Under the pieces are notes generated by a model that searched no databases, was not told the DNA's origin, and saw only the letters and a program-made list of their open reading frames with translations. A DNA stretch of 64,000 nucleotides from Phytoseiulus persimilis. Lineage: Eukaryota > Arthropoda > Arachnida > Mesostigmata > Phytoseiidae. Positions 1-10,623 of this stretch are shown here, one piece after another. Location: contig CM075102.1 of assembly GCA_037576195.1 (NCBI GenBank), positions 40,420,745 to 40,484,744 of the forward strand, read 5' to 3'. Position numbers and translations under genes: made by a program. The first letter of the stretch is position 1. Each line of letters starts with the position of its first letter.

Positions 1-2084
1 TCAGTCTGCTCGCTCGCGGTGGCCACCACGAGAGCACAGGAAGGCCTAAGGCCCTTTCTCCGCGTGGAAAGGGATCCGATGCCGGGAAGGGTGGGGTGGT
101 TATGCTTTATGTGAAACACAGCTGAATCCTGCGGGGAGCTCGGTCCCGCTAGGCGAAACCGCTCCACGATACAAACTATATTCTGTCTGAATATAGCAGA
201 TCGTTTCGACGAGCAGTGTATCTGACCGCGCTCCTCGAACACGTGGACGCCCATGCTCTTCTGATTGAGTCTCAGTGAAGATGCACACACCTGGGATTGA
301 TTCCCTCAGAATGGAGTTGTGAGTGATCCCCTCTAGGGAAACGTGATTGGGACCGAGACGTGTTTCGCCCTATTCGATTCGACCTGAGAGCTCTTCACGA
401 CTCGCGTCCAACAAGAAGTCATTCACGTGCCTTGCCCAACTCGATGGAATCAGATCACCGCGTGAACATATTCTGTTGAGAGACATTTCAGGAAGCTCCT
501 CTGGAAACATTTCCGTGGGAAAAACTTTCCGGTGCCTGAGAAAGGAGCCTCATTCGAAATATTCTCCCGCATCGAGTTCCTACGGAGGTCGGAACCCGCT
601 GTCGGAGAATCAGTAACATAAGGGGGCGGAGAGAGGCGCGGCATCCTCCGTTCTGTTGGAATTTTTGAGTCTTTCTCTTTGCTGTCAGGTTCCGGAGCTC
701 TACCTCGGATGGCGCCTTGCGCAGTGACTCCAGTGTGAGGAACCCCCGCTACGGATTCGTAGTGGTTTTCGCCTTCGACGCAGCTCCAGCGCTCTCCGAA
801 CAGCGAGATCAGGCATCGGATTCCTGCGTCGTTCAGCTCAACCAGATAAAATCTGACCCGTATTGCGCATGCCAAACTCGTCAATCCGTTGTCCGGAGTG
901 TTAACGAACCGGTGGTTGGTCGCAGTCCCTGATGGTGTGAAGATGAAAGTTGAGCTGGTGGGCGGACACCGTGCGCTCCCAGAACACACTCTTCCCTAAA
1001 CTGTGTATACTGCCGATAACTTAAGGATATCCGCAAGGATTGACTGCGCCTCGATGCGTGTCGGCTCTGCGGTGGGAATTGTTTGGACTGCACTAACAGC
1101 TGCTTCCATATTGCGCGAGATGTCTGGCGCCGCAGACGTCAACTCGCTTGACGTCATTCACATGCAGAAGGTCTGGTTTGAACGACAGAGGGTCGTAATC
1201 TGAGACTGAATCTGACGGGCTCGGTCACTCTCCGAACCCCACTAGGCAGCTATGCACCGCGAGCGAAACGCAGGTGGTCGCGGAGTCGCCCCTGAAAATC
1301 CGTAGAATCGTTCCCTCAACTGCATCGTGAACAGTTGTTCCAGTTGCTGCTAAAAAGCGATGACAGTCGAGCGCAGCGGCTCAGCAGGACGGACATTGGC
1401 AGATGAAACAGTTCGTAGCAATCACGGGGTACAGAGGGTCGCATCCCCAGAGGTCTTTGGTAGCCGTCCATATCGGATTTCGATCCTGTCAGCTCCATTC
1501 AAGGTGGCACATGATTGCCCGTTGCAACTGAGGGGAAAGTCGAAATTTTTGCTAGAAGTCACAGCTCATTGGATCAGCGGAATACTCAGTGGCTTCGAGT
1601 ATCGGAACGCTGTCTTCATTGAAACTGTAATTTTTCTCATGAAGTTGACTCCATGTCAGAACCTTTGCCCCTGCCTCCTCCCGAGAGGAAATTGAGCCTA
1701 CTTGCGCCATCAGGTGTTTCGTAGGTCACGTGGAGCTCAGAACGCTCATCCCTGTCATCCTGTTCGGGGAACTCCTCCTCCCGACAGCAGTCAATACTGA
1801 TGCGATTTCCCGGCCAAAGTGCCCTTGAACATACCATCAGCTTCTGCCTCCGACACCGATTGCCGTAGTGACGTCGTAGCAGTGAGTTGGAAAGCATGTC
1901 AAAAACTACGTGATGCATCATTTTCCCCTCACGTTATCCATTGTGTCGTGCCCATTCGCCGTATCAAGAGCTTCCCACACTCGTTTCTTCCGAGCGGTCA
2001 CCCGAATTCAACTTCTCCCGGACAAGTCTCGCTTTCAATGCTCTCGATCTCCTCGCTGCAACTCTCTCAGATAGCGTTCGGGAA
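1..2084. other. No recognisable gene
   Basis: I see no protein family, RNA gene or clear repeat here. A 179-codon open frame on the - strand (450-989) is the longest. Its predicted protein shows no domain, and no matching splice sites or start context make it convincing. The stretch may hold introns or exons of a gene extending to the left of the window, possibly the same - strand gene as the fragment at 2088-2291. Confidence 0.4.
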
Positions 2085-2087
2085 TCA

Positions 2088-2291
2088 TGAGCCCCCATCA
2101 CACTCAGGAATCGATTCCATAAGATCGTGAAATTCGAGGATAGTATCTCGGAATCCGCGCTCATCGAAGGAGACCCTCTCCACTATATCGGCCCGAAGAG
2201 TTCGGAGCGAGCGACCTTGCAGCACCGAAATGCCGCGGTCTCTCATTTCAATAGAGAAGCGATTCTGACCCCGATCGAACTCGGGAAGGTT
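2088..2291 (-). pseudogene. Possible coding fragment, frameshifted, unidentified
   Basis: The - strand stays open for about 68 codons and gives a protein-like sequence rich in charged residues (it includes the run ERVSFDERGFRDTILEF) that ends at a stop near 2085. Immediately downstream the reading continues, in another frame, as an Arg/Glu-rich helical-looking stretch to about 1964. The change of frame without an obvious intron suggests either a decayed gene or an exon pair I cannot resolve. I do not recognise the family. It may be a real exon of a gene running leftward, so the pseudogene label is tentative. Confidence 0.22.
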
Positions 2292-2742
2292 CTAGTTTGC
2301 TAAGACTGCTCCACAGAAAAGACATCCAAACTCCGCAGCTACCATCCTGGAGCGAAGTTATCGTCAGTAAATGTGGGGCGGTAACGGACGGAACCCTGTT
2401 TACTTTGGATCGTGCGGAAAGCGGTTCCTCTGTATTTGACAGCTCCTGCAGTTTTTGTCAGTCCACCTCTATGACTCTGACATCTGACTATCGGGCCCCG
2501 GTTGGGACCCGTTGAACATCATTCCAACAGACTAGCATTCGAAGCCGCTGGCTGGTGGTGGTTGGAGAAGAGCGTGTTCTAGCATACGATTTCCGTTCGT
2601 CTTAAGATGCAAGCATGGTAAGAGAGCCCACTGTTCGGAACGAGTCGCCCACTTCGGGCGTAGAACGCATGGAGTGTGTTTTGCTGGATTTGTATTCACA
2701 TCTGATACTGACCCGGTCCCCTAGAGTCTCAGTAAATCGCCT

Positions 2743-5179
2743 GATGTCGTTGAGGGAACCCTCTGCAAATGGACAAACTACTGGAACGGATGGCAACCTC
2801 GGTGGTTCGTTCTCGAACAGGGAGTTTTGACCTATTACAAAAGTCGCGAGGAAGTCTGTCAAGGTGGGAATATCACAAAGAAGTATAGAACCGGCGCCGG
2901 CATCATAAAGTGTTTCTAGAAGGTATCAATCGCTCTCGCTAACATTGTGAGTTTGCTGCAGGCTGTAAAGGAAGTGTCAAGGTCTCTGCTTGTGAAATCG
3001 TTCCTCATCCTTTGGACTCAAAGAGACTCGACATCATCATTCCATCTGAGCAGCACTATCACCTTAAAGTGAGTCTCACGAGACATTGATCGCAAGGCAT
3101 GAGAGTAGATGCAATCGATTGTATCGGGCGAGCACTTCAAACGAGCTTGCGCCCGTTGTGCTTCACTTGGTTCAAAAGCGTCCTGGACAGTTTCCTCGAT
3201 TTCTCATGTGGGGTGTAATTTTCTAGGCTCAGTCTGAAACCGACCGCCAGATATGGCTAGTGGCTCTTGGAAGCGTGAAGCAAGCAGCCTTCTCCGCAGA
3301 AACCGCGACCGCGGTACCTTCAAACTCCGTTCCCGAACTTGTGCATTCTGTCAAGAAGAAGAAAACCAAGCTCCGCTTGTATTGCGATCTGCTCATGCAA
3401 CAGGTTGGTGAGGATATGTGCCTAGAATCGGAGTCGACCCTCTGAACGAACCTCTCCCTTCGCCGGGAGTTTCATCATTGATAATGTCCGGCGCTAAGCC
3501 CCCAAGTTGATTGTAGATCGAACTAGCTAACAAAGTTGCCGATGTCGCTTGCTTGCCAGGTGCACACAATAAAAACGAGCGATGACATGGACGAGAAAGC
3601 GGAAACGGCAGAGCGCTTGAACATGACATGCGATATGTTTATTCGCTGCCTGGACGACTGTATGGAGTCTACGGAGTTGGGACTTGATGAGAGCGAGTTC
3701 AGAGAAGTTCGAGCCACTATTCATGGATTCAATCCAGCTCAGAGTGAGTTTTGAGAGTTTGTTCGCCGATTCCCATCCGTATATTCTCATACTTCCCAGG
3801 ATCGAGAGATACAAATAATCCTGAATGATGCTTTCGGTTATCAGTTGCGATCACGGGAATGGTGGGAGGCCTCGAAAAACAGAAGAAGGCTCAAGCATCA
3901 ACCCAAAGACCGTCATCAACTTCGTCGCAGCAGAGCGGCCGTGATCGAGGAGCTCGCCCTGAACCCCGAAGCTCGAAATCGCAACAGACTCAGGTTGGGC
4001 TTCGAGCCGCACTTCCTTTTTGCGGACTGAGAATTACTCGGAGAGATGAATTTTCGAAATGAAGCGCTTGAAATTGATTGGCAGGCTATCACAGAACTCC
4101 TCCCCTCTTACAGGATGGTGAAGTTTTGGAGCCGCAACCAGACGACGTGTTCCTAGACTTCAACGGAAACAACGATTCTTCGAGACAACTAGTTTCACCC
4201 GAAGTTCAACTGGAATCGAACAGTATCGAGCGAAGCGTGCCGAACGGAGACTCTCCTCCTGTACACGAGGTTCTTACACGAACAATCACAACCGAAATGA
4301 CTCCGATCGCGAGCAAGATCTGGAACACGCAGCCAATGGACTCGGCCTTAAGATGGATTTCTTCCAGGTTTCCACGTTTTTCAGCTTGATGACTCATTCG
4401 TTCACAAAACTCAAGCTCCAGAGCAACAAGATTCCCCTCGAAAAATTCCTCTTATGCTGTGAAGCCATTTTACCGGTGTTCGACGTTCTCGGCTCCACAG
4501 CCTTCGCTCCCGTGAAAATGGACATTCAGGGAAATATAAACAAGCTGGAAAATAAGAAAACGGTGAATTTTAATTTTATATTAATCTTGCATCGCGCCAA
4601 CACATTTCTCTTTCTGAAGAAAGGTTCTGTCACACAATTAAAGGAGACTCGATGTGACTTCCTCTTGGATCTCGTCCAGAGCGAACTTGACGGAAGCATG
4701 GAATCGAACAGGAACACCGCAACAGACGCGCTATTGTGGCTGAAACGAGCGCTCGCTTTTATTTGTATTTTCCTGAACGAGGCCTGCCAACCTGGAGCTG
4801 TCGATTTGGCTCTGTGCGCAACAAAAGCCTACGGAGAAACACTCAAGAAGTACGTCCAACGAGAAGTTTTCATTTCCCAGCGATCCAGGTCATGGTCATC
4901 ATGAATATATTCTGATTCGATCTCCTAATAACGAAACGGTGTTTCAGACATCATAATTTCGTCGTGAGAGGAGTGTTCACAGTGGCGATCCGAGCCTTGC
5001 CCTACTACTCGACGTTCATCAAAGCGTTGGCTCCGTCTCCTGAGGTGGCGAACCATCCTTCCTACGAGACCACCCTGAAATATGATGGACTCGAATATAC
5101 AAAACATCTACAGAACATCGTCACCACGATCGACACGTTCTACGTGAGGAACGATATCGTTTCCCCGCAGAATCTCTGA
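2743..5179 (+). CDS. FAPP2/PLEKHA8-like PH + GLTP lipid-transfer protein
   Basis: The predicted product binds PI4P at the trans-Golgi through an N-terminal PH domain and moves glycosphingolipid with a C-terminal GLTP fold; this role is known for vertebrate FAPP2. Exons: up to 2863, 2962-3068, 3227-3403, 3560-3743, 3845-3993, 4114-about 4260, about 4314-4562, 4620-4849, 4948-5179. The PH domain begins with [17 protein letters not shown], followed by the family phrase [14 protein letters not shown]-like (here [15 protein letters not shown]). The GLTP part shows [20 protein letters not shown] and the [10 protein letters not shown] segment that carries the headgroup-contacting His. Phases agree across all junctions except around 4260-4313, where a frame change requires a short intron I place only approximately. 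The first Met is not found: an in-frame TAG lies just 5' of the PH exon, so a start exon should be upstream. The 57-base intron at 4563-4619 is stop-free and a multiple of three. Confidence 0.88.
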
Positions 5180-5515
5180 GATGCAGATAGAACTCACTAA
5201 ACGAGATTGATACGATGAACTCGACTTCTGACGACCTACTAGGCATCTTTGTGGTCTAGGTTCTCAACAATGGTTGCGGCGGTGAGCCCCCTCCGCAATC
5301 GCCGGTCACGAGCTAGTCAAAGTCTGTCGTAGGCACTAGTCAAGATGCAGCCTATGAGAAACGTTAATGCTGTCAACTTGCATAGACTTGTTTACAGGCG
5401 ACAATGTCAATAAATACGAAAAAACTTTTACTCCCGCCGCTAGATCTCCGACTCCTCGTTTGAGATTCCTCCAAGATGCTGAAGTTGACGCCCGGGATTC
5501 CTGCGAGAATTTTTA
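5180..5515. other. 3' flank of the FAPP2-like gene, nothing else seen
   Basis: This stretch runs from the FAPP2-like stop to the left TA of the MITE. No canonical AATAAA follows the stop closely, and I see no coding exon. Confidence 0.5.
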
Positions 5516-6186
5516 CAGGGTGGTCAACGTAAGTCGGGAATTGCCTTACCCTTCCTTCTTTTGGTCATACTTCGGTCATAAATGTTCCGATTCTGGAAAT
5601 CTTTTTCTGTTCGATAGCTGAAAAGACGGCGCATCTTTCCCAGCTTGATTGGCGTCAATCGGTGGAGAATTCTGGAAAGCCGCGAAAAATGCCAATTTTT
5701 TTTTCCAAACATTTTCAAAAAACTGCCCGTTAAACGTCTCAAGTGAACCGATCCAGTTCGTTATCATTTTTTTGGATGCAGCGAAGGATGCCCCTCATTC
5801 GCTGAAGGATTGGCGGGAATCGGTCAAAAGGCGACGAATTGCATCAGCATAACAAAAATCACTCATCTGTTGCCAAAATCTCGTCCTCGATGCGATTCCT
5901 CCCGTATCTCCTCAGGGAAGCCGAATTCGAAAAAAAATCCGATGGCGAGAAGTTCTTAGAATGGTCCGAACTACCCGACAATGGAGTTGAGAATGTTTTA
6001 GAAAAAAAAATGGCATTTTTCGCGGCTCTCCACAAAAGTGACTTCCCCACCGATTGACTGGGAAAGATGCGCCGTCCTTCCAGCTATCGATCAAAACGAA
6101 GATTTTCAGAATCGAACCATTTTTGACCGAGTTATGACCAAAAGAAGGAAGGGTAAGAAAATTCCCGACTTACGTTGACCACCCTG
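5516..6186. mobile_element. Mariner/Tc1-type MITE with ~210-bp terminal inverted repeats
   Basis: The element starts CAGGGTGGTCAACGTAAGTC at 5516 and ends with its reverse complement at 6186. It is flanked by TA on both sides (5514-5515 and 6187-6188), the target-site duplication expected of the IS630/Tc1/mariner superfamily. The arms are imperfect inverted repeats that can be followed for about 210 bases each (to about 5730 on the left and from about 5970 on the right). They include shared blocks such as TTACCCTTCCTTCTTTTGGT and GGCGCATCTTTCCCAG. The unique middle is only about 240 bases and holds no transposase frame, so the copy is non-autonomous. Its near-palindromic layout would let a transcript fold into a long hairpin. 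The open frames over it are by-products of the arms. Confidence 0.9.
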
Positions 6187-6392
6187 TATACAGCTCCTAT
6201 CCGGAAAGAATCTGATTCCAGCTCGAGGTGATAATGAGGATACGTGCGGCGAAATTGCTGCGCTCAATTTTTGCTCCTATCCAGCGAGCCTCATGCTGAT
6301 TCCAAATGGGCGAATTCCCTGGTCTAGCCACCATTCCTGTGATGGGGAAGTGACGAAGAAAAGCTACCGAAATACCCCGGCCAGTCCGGTAA

Positions 6393-6462
6393 TGCCAAGA
6401 TATCCCGAGCTCGGGTGGATTATGATTCCTGGTTCTCTAGGCCGGAGGCGGGTATCTTGGCA
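6393..6462. repeat. Imperfect inverted repeat in a GC-rich block
   Basis: TGCCAAGATATCCCG at 6393-6407 is matched by CGGGTATCTTGGCA at 6449-6462, and a perfect 12-base palindrome, CCCGAGCTCGGG, sits at 6404-6415. The following 100 bases (to about 6560) are the most GC- and CpG-rich stretch of the window. I cannot assign it to a known structured RNA. Confidence 0.5.
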
Positions 6463-6970
6463 AGGCCCGCGGACCCCCAAACGTGGCCGCCAAATCTGGC
6501 CTGCGGGCGCGGTGGTCCACGCGCGGGCCGCGCTTCGCCCACCTCTGCGCCAGCCCCATCGTTCCTCACATGAGCCGGTTTCCCTCTGTGGCACGGCGCG
6601 ATCCCGACCCTGAACATTTCACCGAGATATAAGATCTATCAAAAAACCCGGTTCCAGCTCATTCAAGAGTCTGAGGGAACCTGAACGAATGTGAGGTTGG
6701 CGAAACTCAGAAATGGGAACGTCGAAAAGAACCTTGACAATTACGGAAGAGACTATACTGAGTCCAAACCCATCCTCCGACAGTGCAACCTCGCACGTCC
6801 CGCAACCCATAGAGCCGAGATCAACTTCAGGGAGAATCCGCACATGGATATGGAGAGTGACTGCGTTTGTTTTCCATTTACATGGCTAGTGCCTTCCCTT
6901 CGCTTCCTGCACATGCGCAGTCCGTCGCAAATTCGGCCTGCTGATACTTGCGGGCGGACGAATGGACGGA

Positions 6971-6976
6971 TATAAA
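6971..6976 (+). promoter_or_regulatory. Candidate TATA box
   Basis: TATAAA lies about 70 bases upstream of an ATG (7045) that opens a short exon with a consensus splice donor. The spacing would allow a transcription start near 7000 and a 5' leader of about 45 bases. The sequence context is only suggestive. Confidence 0.35.
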
Positions 6977-7044
6977 CGTCCGATCGGAGAGCAGAATCAC
7001 TGATCCACCAGAAGTCTCTCACAAACTCTGAGCGCTATACTCAA

Positions 7045-7117
7045 ATGTCGACGACCGAGAGTGCGACGACCAACAACGACGTGATTACTCCGGGGGACTG
7101 TGCGAATCACTGTGAGG
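7045..7117 (+). CDS. Possible first coding exon of an unknown gene
   Basis: ATG at 7045 opens 24 codons (MSTTESATTNNDVITPGDC...) that end at a consensus donor GTAAGT at 7118. A TATA box lies upstream. The Ser/Thr-rich start followed by two Cys is unlike any domain I recognise. I could not place the next exon with confidence. It could be the start of the SLC35G-like transporter about 3.5 kb downstream, since that gene lacks an obvious start codon, but the phases between the two cannot be joined without further exons. Confidence 0.3.
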
Positions 7118-10100
7118 GTAAGTTAACTCCGGCGTCTGGGCAGAAACTCAGTCTTTCATTGACAACTTTTGCTCCGAGGCTTGAGAACGAGTTCTGAATC
7201 AAGAGGACCGAGGGAAGCGAGCGCCGTTCTGAATTGAGGGGAAAAAGCTTACAACGGAAACTCCTCAGAGCTTGGAATTCATCAACTGTTGGACTTAGAA
7301 TCAGCTGTTCCGCGAAAAACCAGTGCGGATCCCACCTTCGGCGATGTATATAAACATCCTTGTCCACTCCGTTATTTGGTTCGGGTTTCGCCCTTGACAA
7401 TTTTGAGTTAACTTGAAACCTAAATTCAGCTTTTTCCTCTGTTGGCGAAGTTCCGCGAGCGTTCTGAGACCGAGATTTCACCGCGGCGAATTTCCCCGCT
7501 GGCAAGCTCGCCGCGATAGCTTGTGGTCGAGAGTGCATGCTGGCGTTCAGAAAATATCGTGCGGCGCTTTCGCTCATACCTTGATTGCGTCTGCCTGTGG
7601 AGGCCGAGTTATTTTACATGCGTCAGAGAACGACAATAGCCCTTGTCGAACTTGGCAGTGTGATGGCGCTCCGGAACATGAAATATCCTTCTGGACATCT
7701 GCTATATTCTGTCTTTCCGTCGCCAAAATTCTCAGGTGGCATCTCTAAGGTCAATTCAGAGTCTTGAACCCGCTACCGAAGTAATAACAGCTCGATCACT
7801 TGAAAATCAGAGGTTTCGACTCACTCCAGCAATGCGGTTTACAAGCTCCGCCGATGAGCCGATAGAAAAAGTGTCTCTCGTCCACAGTTCCACCTAAATC
7901 TTGACCCGAATCGTGATCCATCGGGATCTTCTGTGATTGACGCGAGTAGCTAATCGGAGCCCCAGTCGACAACACCTGAACTCCTGACTAGGTTCCGCTT
8001 TTTCTTGCTTCTTGCAATGAGTCAAAACAAGCTCGTTTCGCGCGTAAGACAGCTCAATATTCCAAACGGGACCTCTGTTGATTTATGCGTTGGGAAGACG
8101 GTCATGACAGTCACGATGCTTTCCTATTTCGTCACGTTTTCTTCTGACCCTTGCACTTTCGTGATTGTTCATCCCCGACCGTTGTTGGCGGCGGAAGTGC
8201 GGATATGTAGGAGTTTCCCTATCAACTCGAAATTTCAATCGAGACTCGCTTGCGTGTGCTACATTTCTGTAAAGCCTCAGCGTTGGAACTGTTTCTTCTA
8301 GTGATTCCTTGGGCTCTGCAGCTTCAATTCAGGTTCTGATGAGAATCAGGAACTCTGCGCACGCTCCATCCACTCTAAAAGATTCTTGAGAGCCGATACG
8401 CGGGAAATAATTGGAGTTCCGTTTCATTCGTCGTTCCGAGACCGTTGGGGATTAAGAGCTTGAATCCGATGTTTCTCTTCTCACGTGTGTCTCAGGTCCT
8501 TCTTGGCTCGGCATAACGGATTAGGATATATGCTAACTTCTCGCGCCCTCGAGACATCCTCAAACTCGCTCTCGGGGAAGGCCTTCGTACGACATTCATC
8601 GAACCCGCGGATAGGCCTGTCCTTCCGTGGCAGACGTACCTTCTTGGATCGAATAGAGAGCTGTCGTTTTTCCTTCCTCAAAGTCTGATTGGCTCTCAAC
8701 TAGACCTAGTAGATTAGGATTCAAAATCGCTGATTCAGTGCGATCATGCGTCCGCCTCAAGCTTGCGGATGACTCCACAGTTTTCTGCGGGATATTCTCC
8801 ATCCGATATCGGTAACCCTGCGCATCTCATATTCGATGGCGCCTTAAGGTGAGAACTCGAGTGAATCGAATCTTACTCCAAGTCTTCCAGAGGGACTCGA
8901 GTATTAGATTGACACCGCTTGGGAGATGCTGACGAACAGAGGAAATCAGAATGGTTCCTCATTCGCCTGCAGATGTTGATCTTCTGCAGCCGCTTCCAAG
9001 GGAGGATCATATGAATTGCAGAAAGTAAGGAGTCGAACCCTGTGACATCTCCGATAAGATGATCACACGAGTTTCGATGAGTCGCCAGTGGGTCAGAGGC
9101 TTTCATCGTCTGTAATCTGCGCCTACCCTCTCGTGACTCTTACAAATGCTCGAGTTCCTATACTCGTAGGGCACTGGAAATGTACGTTCTGACGTTCAGA
9201 TTGATCCCTAATCCCACGGTGGTCATCTGCAGATAGCTTGAGCCATTCAACCGGTTAGTTTGCTTGACGCTCCTGGATGGCGGAGCTCGCTGTGGCTCGT
9301 TTCTTCGATAGGTCTCGATTCGCAGCCGTTTTTCGCGGTGCTGAACGACAACAATGGGCTCTCAATCACGATATTTTTCGATTCGTAAGATCTGTAAGTC
9401 CCTACTCGCTCTTTCCGGGCACCTCGAGAGAATGCTTGTGTTCCACATCTCGATGAGATCCTCTCGCGGGCGAGATAGAACAAACGTCATCGCGTTTCGT
9501 TATCTATTCGTTGGGTGGCCTAGGGAGATTCCATTCGAGCTGCAATAGTCTCGAATTAGGTCGGCGCGAGGAGCCTTCTCCCAGTGGATGTTACGGCTGT
9601 TGCTTTTCCGAAGTGTCATTTGTGGAAGCTTTGATGGATGTGACGTCATGCTGAGTACTAGTTTGGAAGGTGAGCATTCTTGGCGCCCCGGCTCAGGAGA
9701 AAACTCGAGAATGATTCCTGAGATCGATTGTCATCTATCACGGACCGGCATGGCGCTGTTCACGCCTGTCGACACTGGGGGTCCCGTCATTGTCGAGCTG
9801 CCCGCTCGAGGGCGTTTCGAGTGCGATGAGCTTTCTCAACTGCGTTTGAATTCCGTCGAACCAAGCACTCCATGTTGCGAAGGAGCTGATAAAGTTCAAC
9901 AGGCAGATTCCCGAATCTGAGGACTGTCGGCACGACGGAATTCCGTTCCACGTTGATTCTGTTTGAGCGTATCCCGAGCTACTGGCTTGCCAACCGGCAT
10001 CTCAGATTGTCTTACGACCGTCAGCCTTTGTTCATTATCCGCAAAAGCTTGCAACCGAGTTGCTGATAGTATTCAGCTTTGACAAGGGCATCCGTGTACC

Positions 10101-10623
10101 GATTGATAAGGAATACATCTGATCTATAGGTTGTTTTCTCGAGCGAAACCGGAAGTTTCAAGAACCTTCGTGAGATAATGGGATCGGATGTCGGGTTTGT
10201 TCTCGGTCACCGTCGGTGCTTGTTAGCTTGGCTACCCAGTCCTAGAGATAAGTTTCAACAGCGGAGCGTCCCATACTCTCGATCGGCAGACTGCAAAGAG
10301 CAGAACACGGAGCGTATTGTAACGATGGCTCGTTCCTGTTCATTCGTGGAGAGCCCCGATACGAGTCCAACGGAAGCTCTCACTTCGCCGACGGTTCCGC
10401 AATCGCTCCTCTTCAGATACCCAAGCTGTCCTTCTCTCTCATTGCGAATGCTCCCAATAACCCTCGAACACGTGCTGATCCCTTCTCAATTGGAGTTTGG
10501 AACGTTCGACACGACGGGCGCTGAAAACATCGCAATGCTGGTCTCGGTGGTGTCAGAAAACTCCCCACTGCGGTTTGGTACGTTGATGAACGGCGGGAGC
10601 AGACGCCGTCTGAGGATGAGGAC
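7118..10623. other. Unassigned 3.5 kb, possible intron or intergenic DNA
   Basis: No family is recognisable on either strand. Some frames are open longer than expected. One + strand frame over about 9840-10120 reads in a protein-like way (including NQALHVAKELIKFNRQI) but carries two stops. A second, over 10254-10518, is open for 88 codons. They may be old pseudogene remains or 5' exons of the transporter gene to the right. A 156-codon - strand frame at 7107-7577 has no support beyond its length. Confidence 0.3.

Noticed and set aside
7107-7577. 156-codon - strand frame
   Set aside because: It has no recognisable domain and overlaps the better supported + strand donor at 7118.
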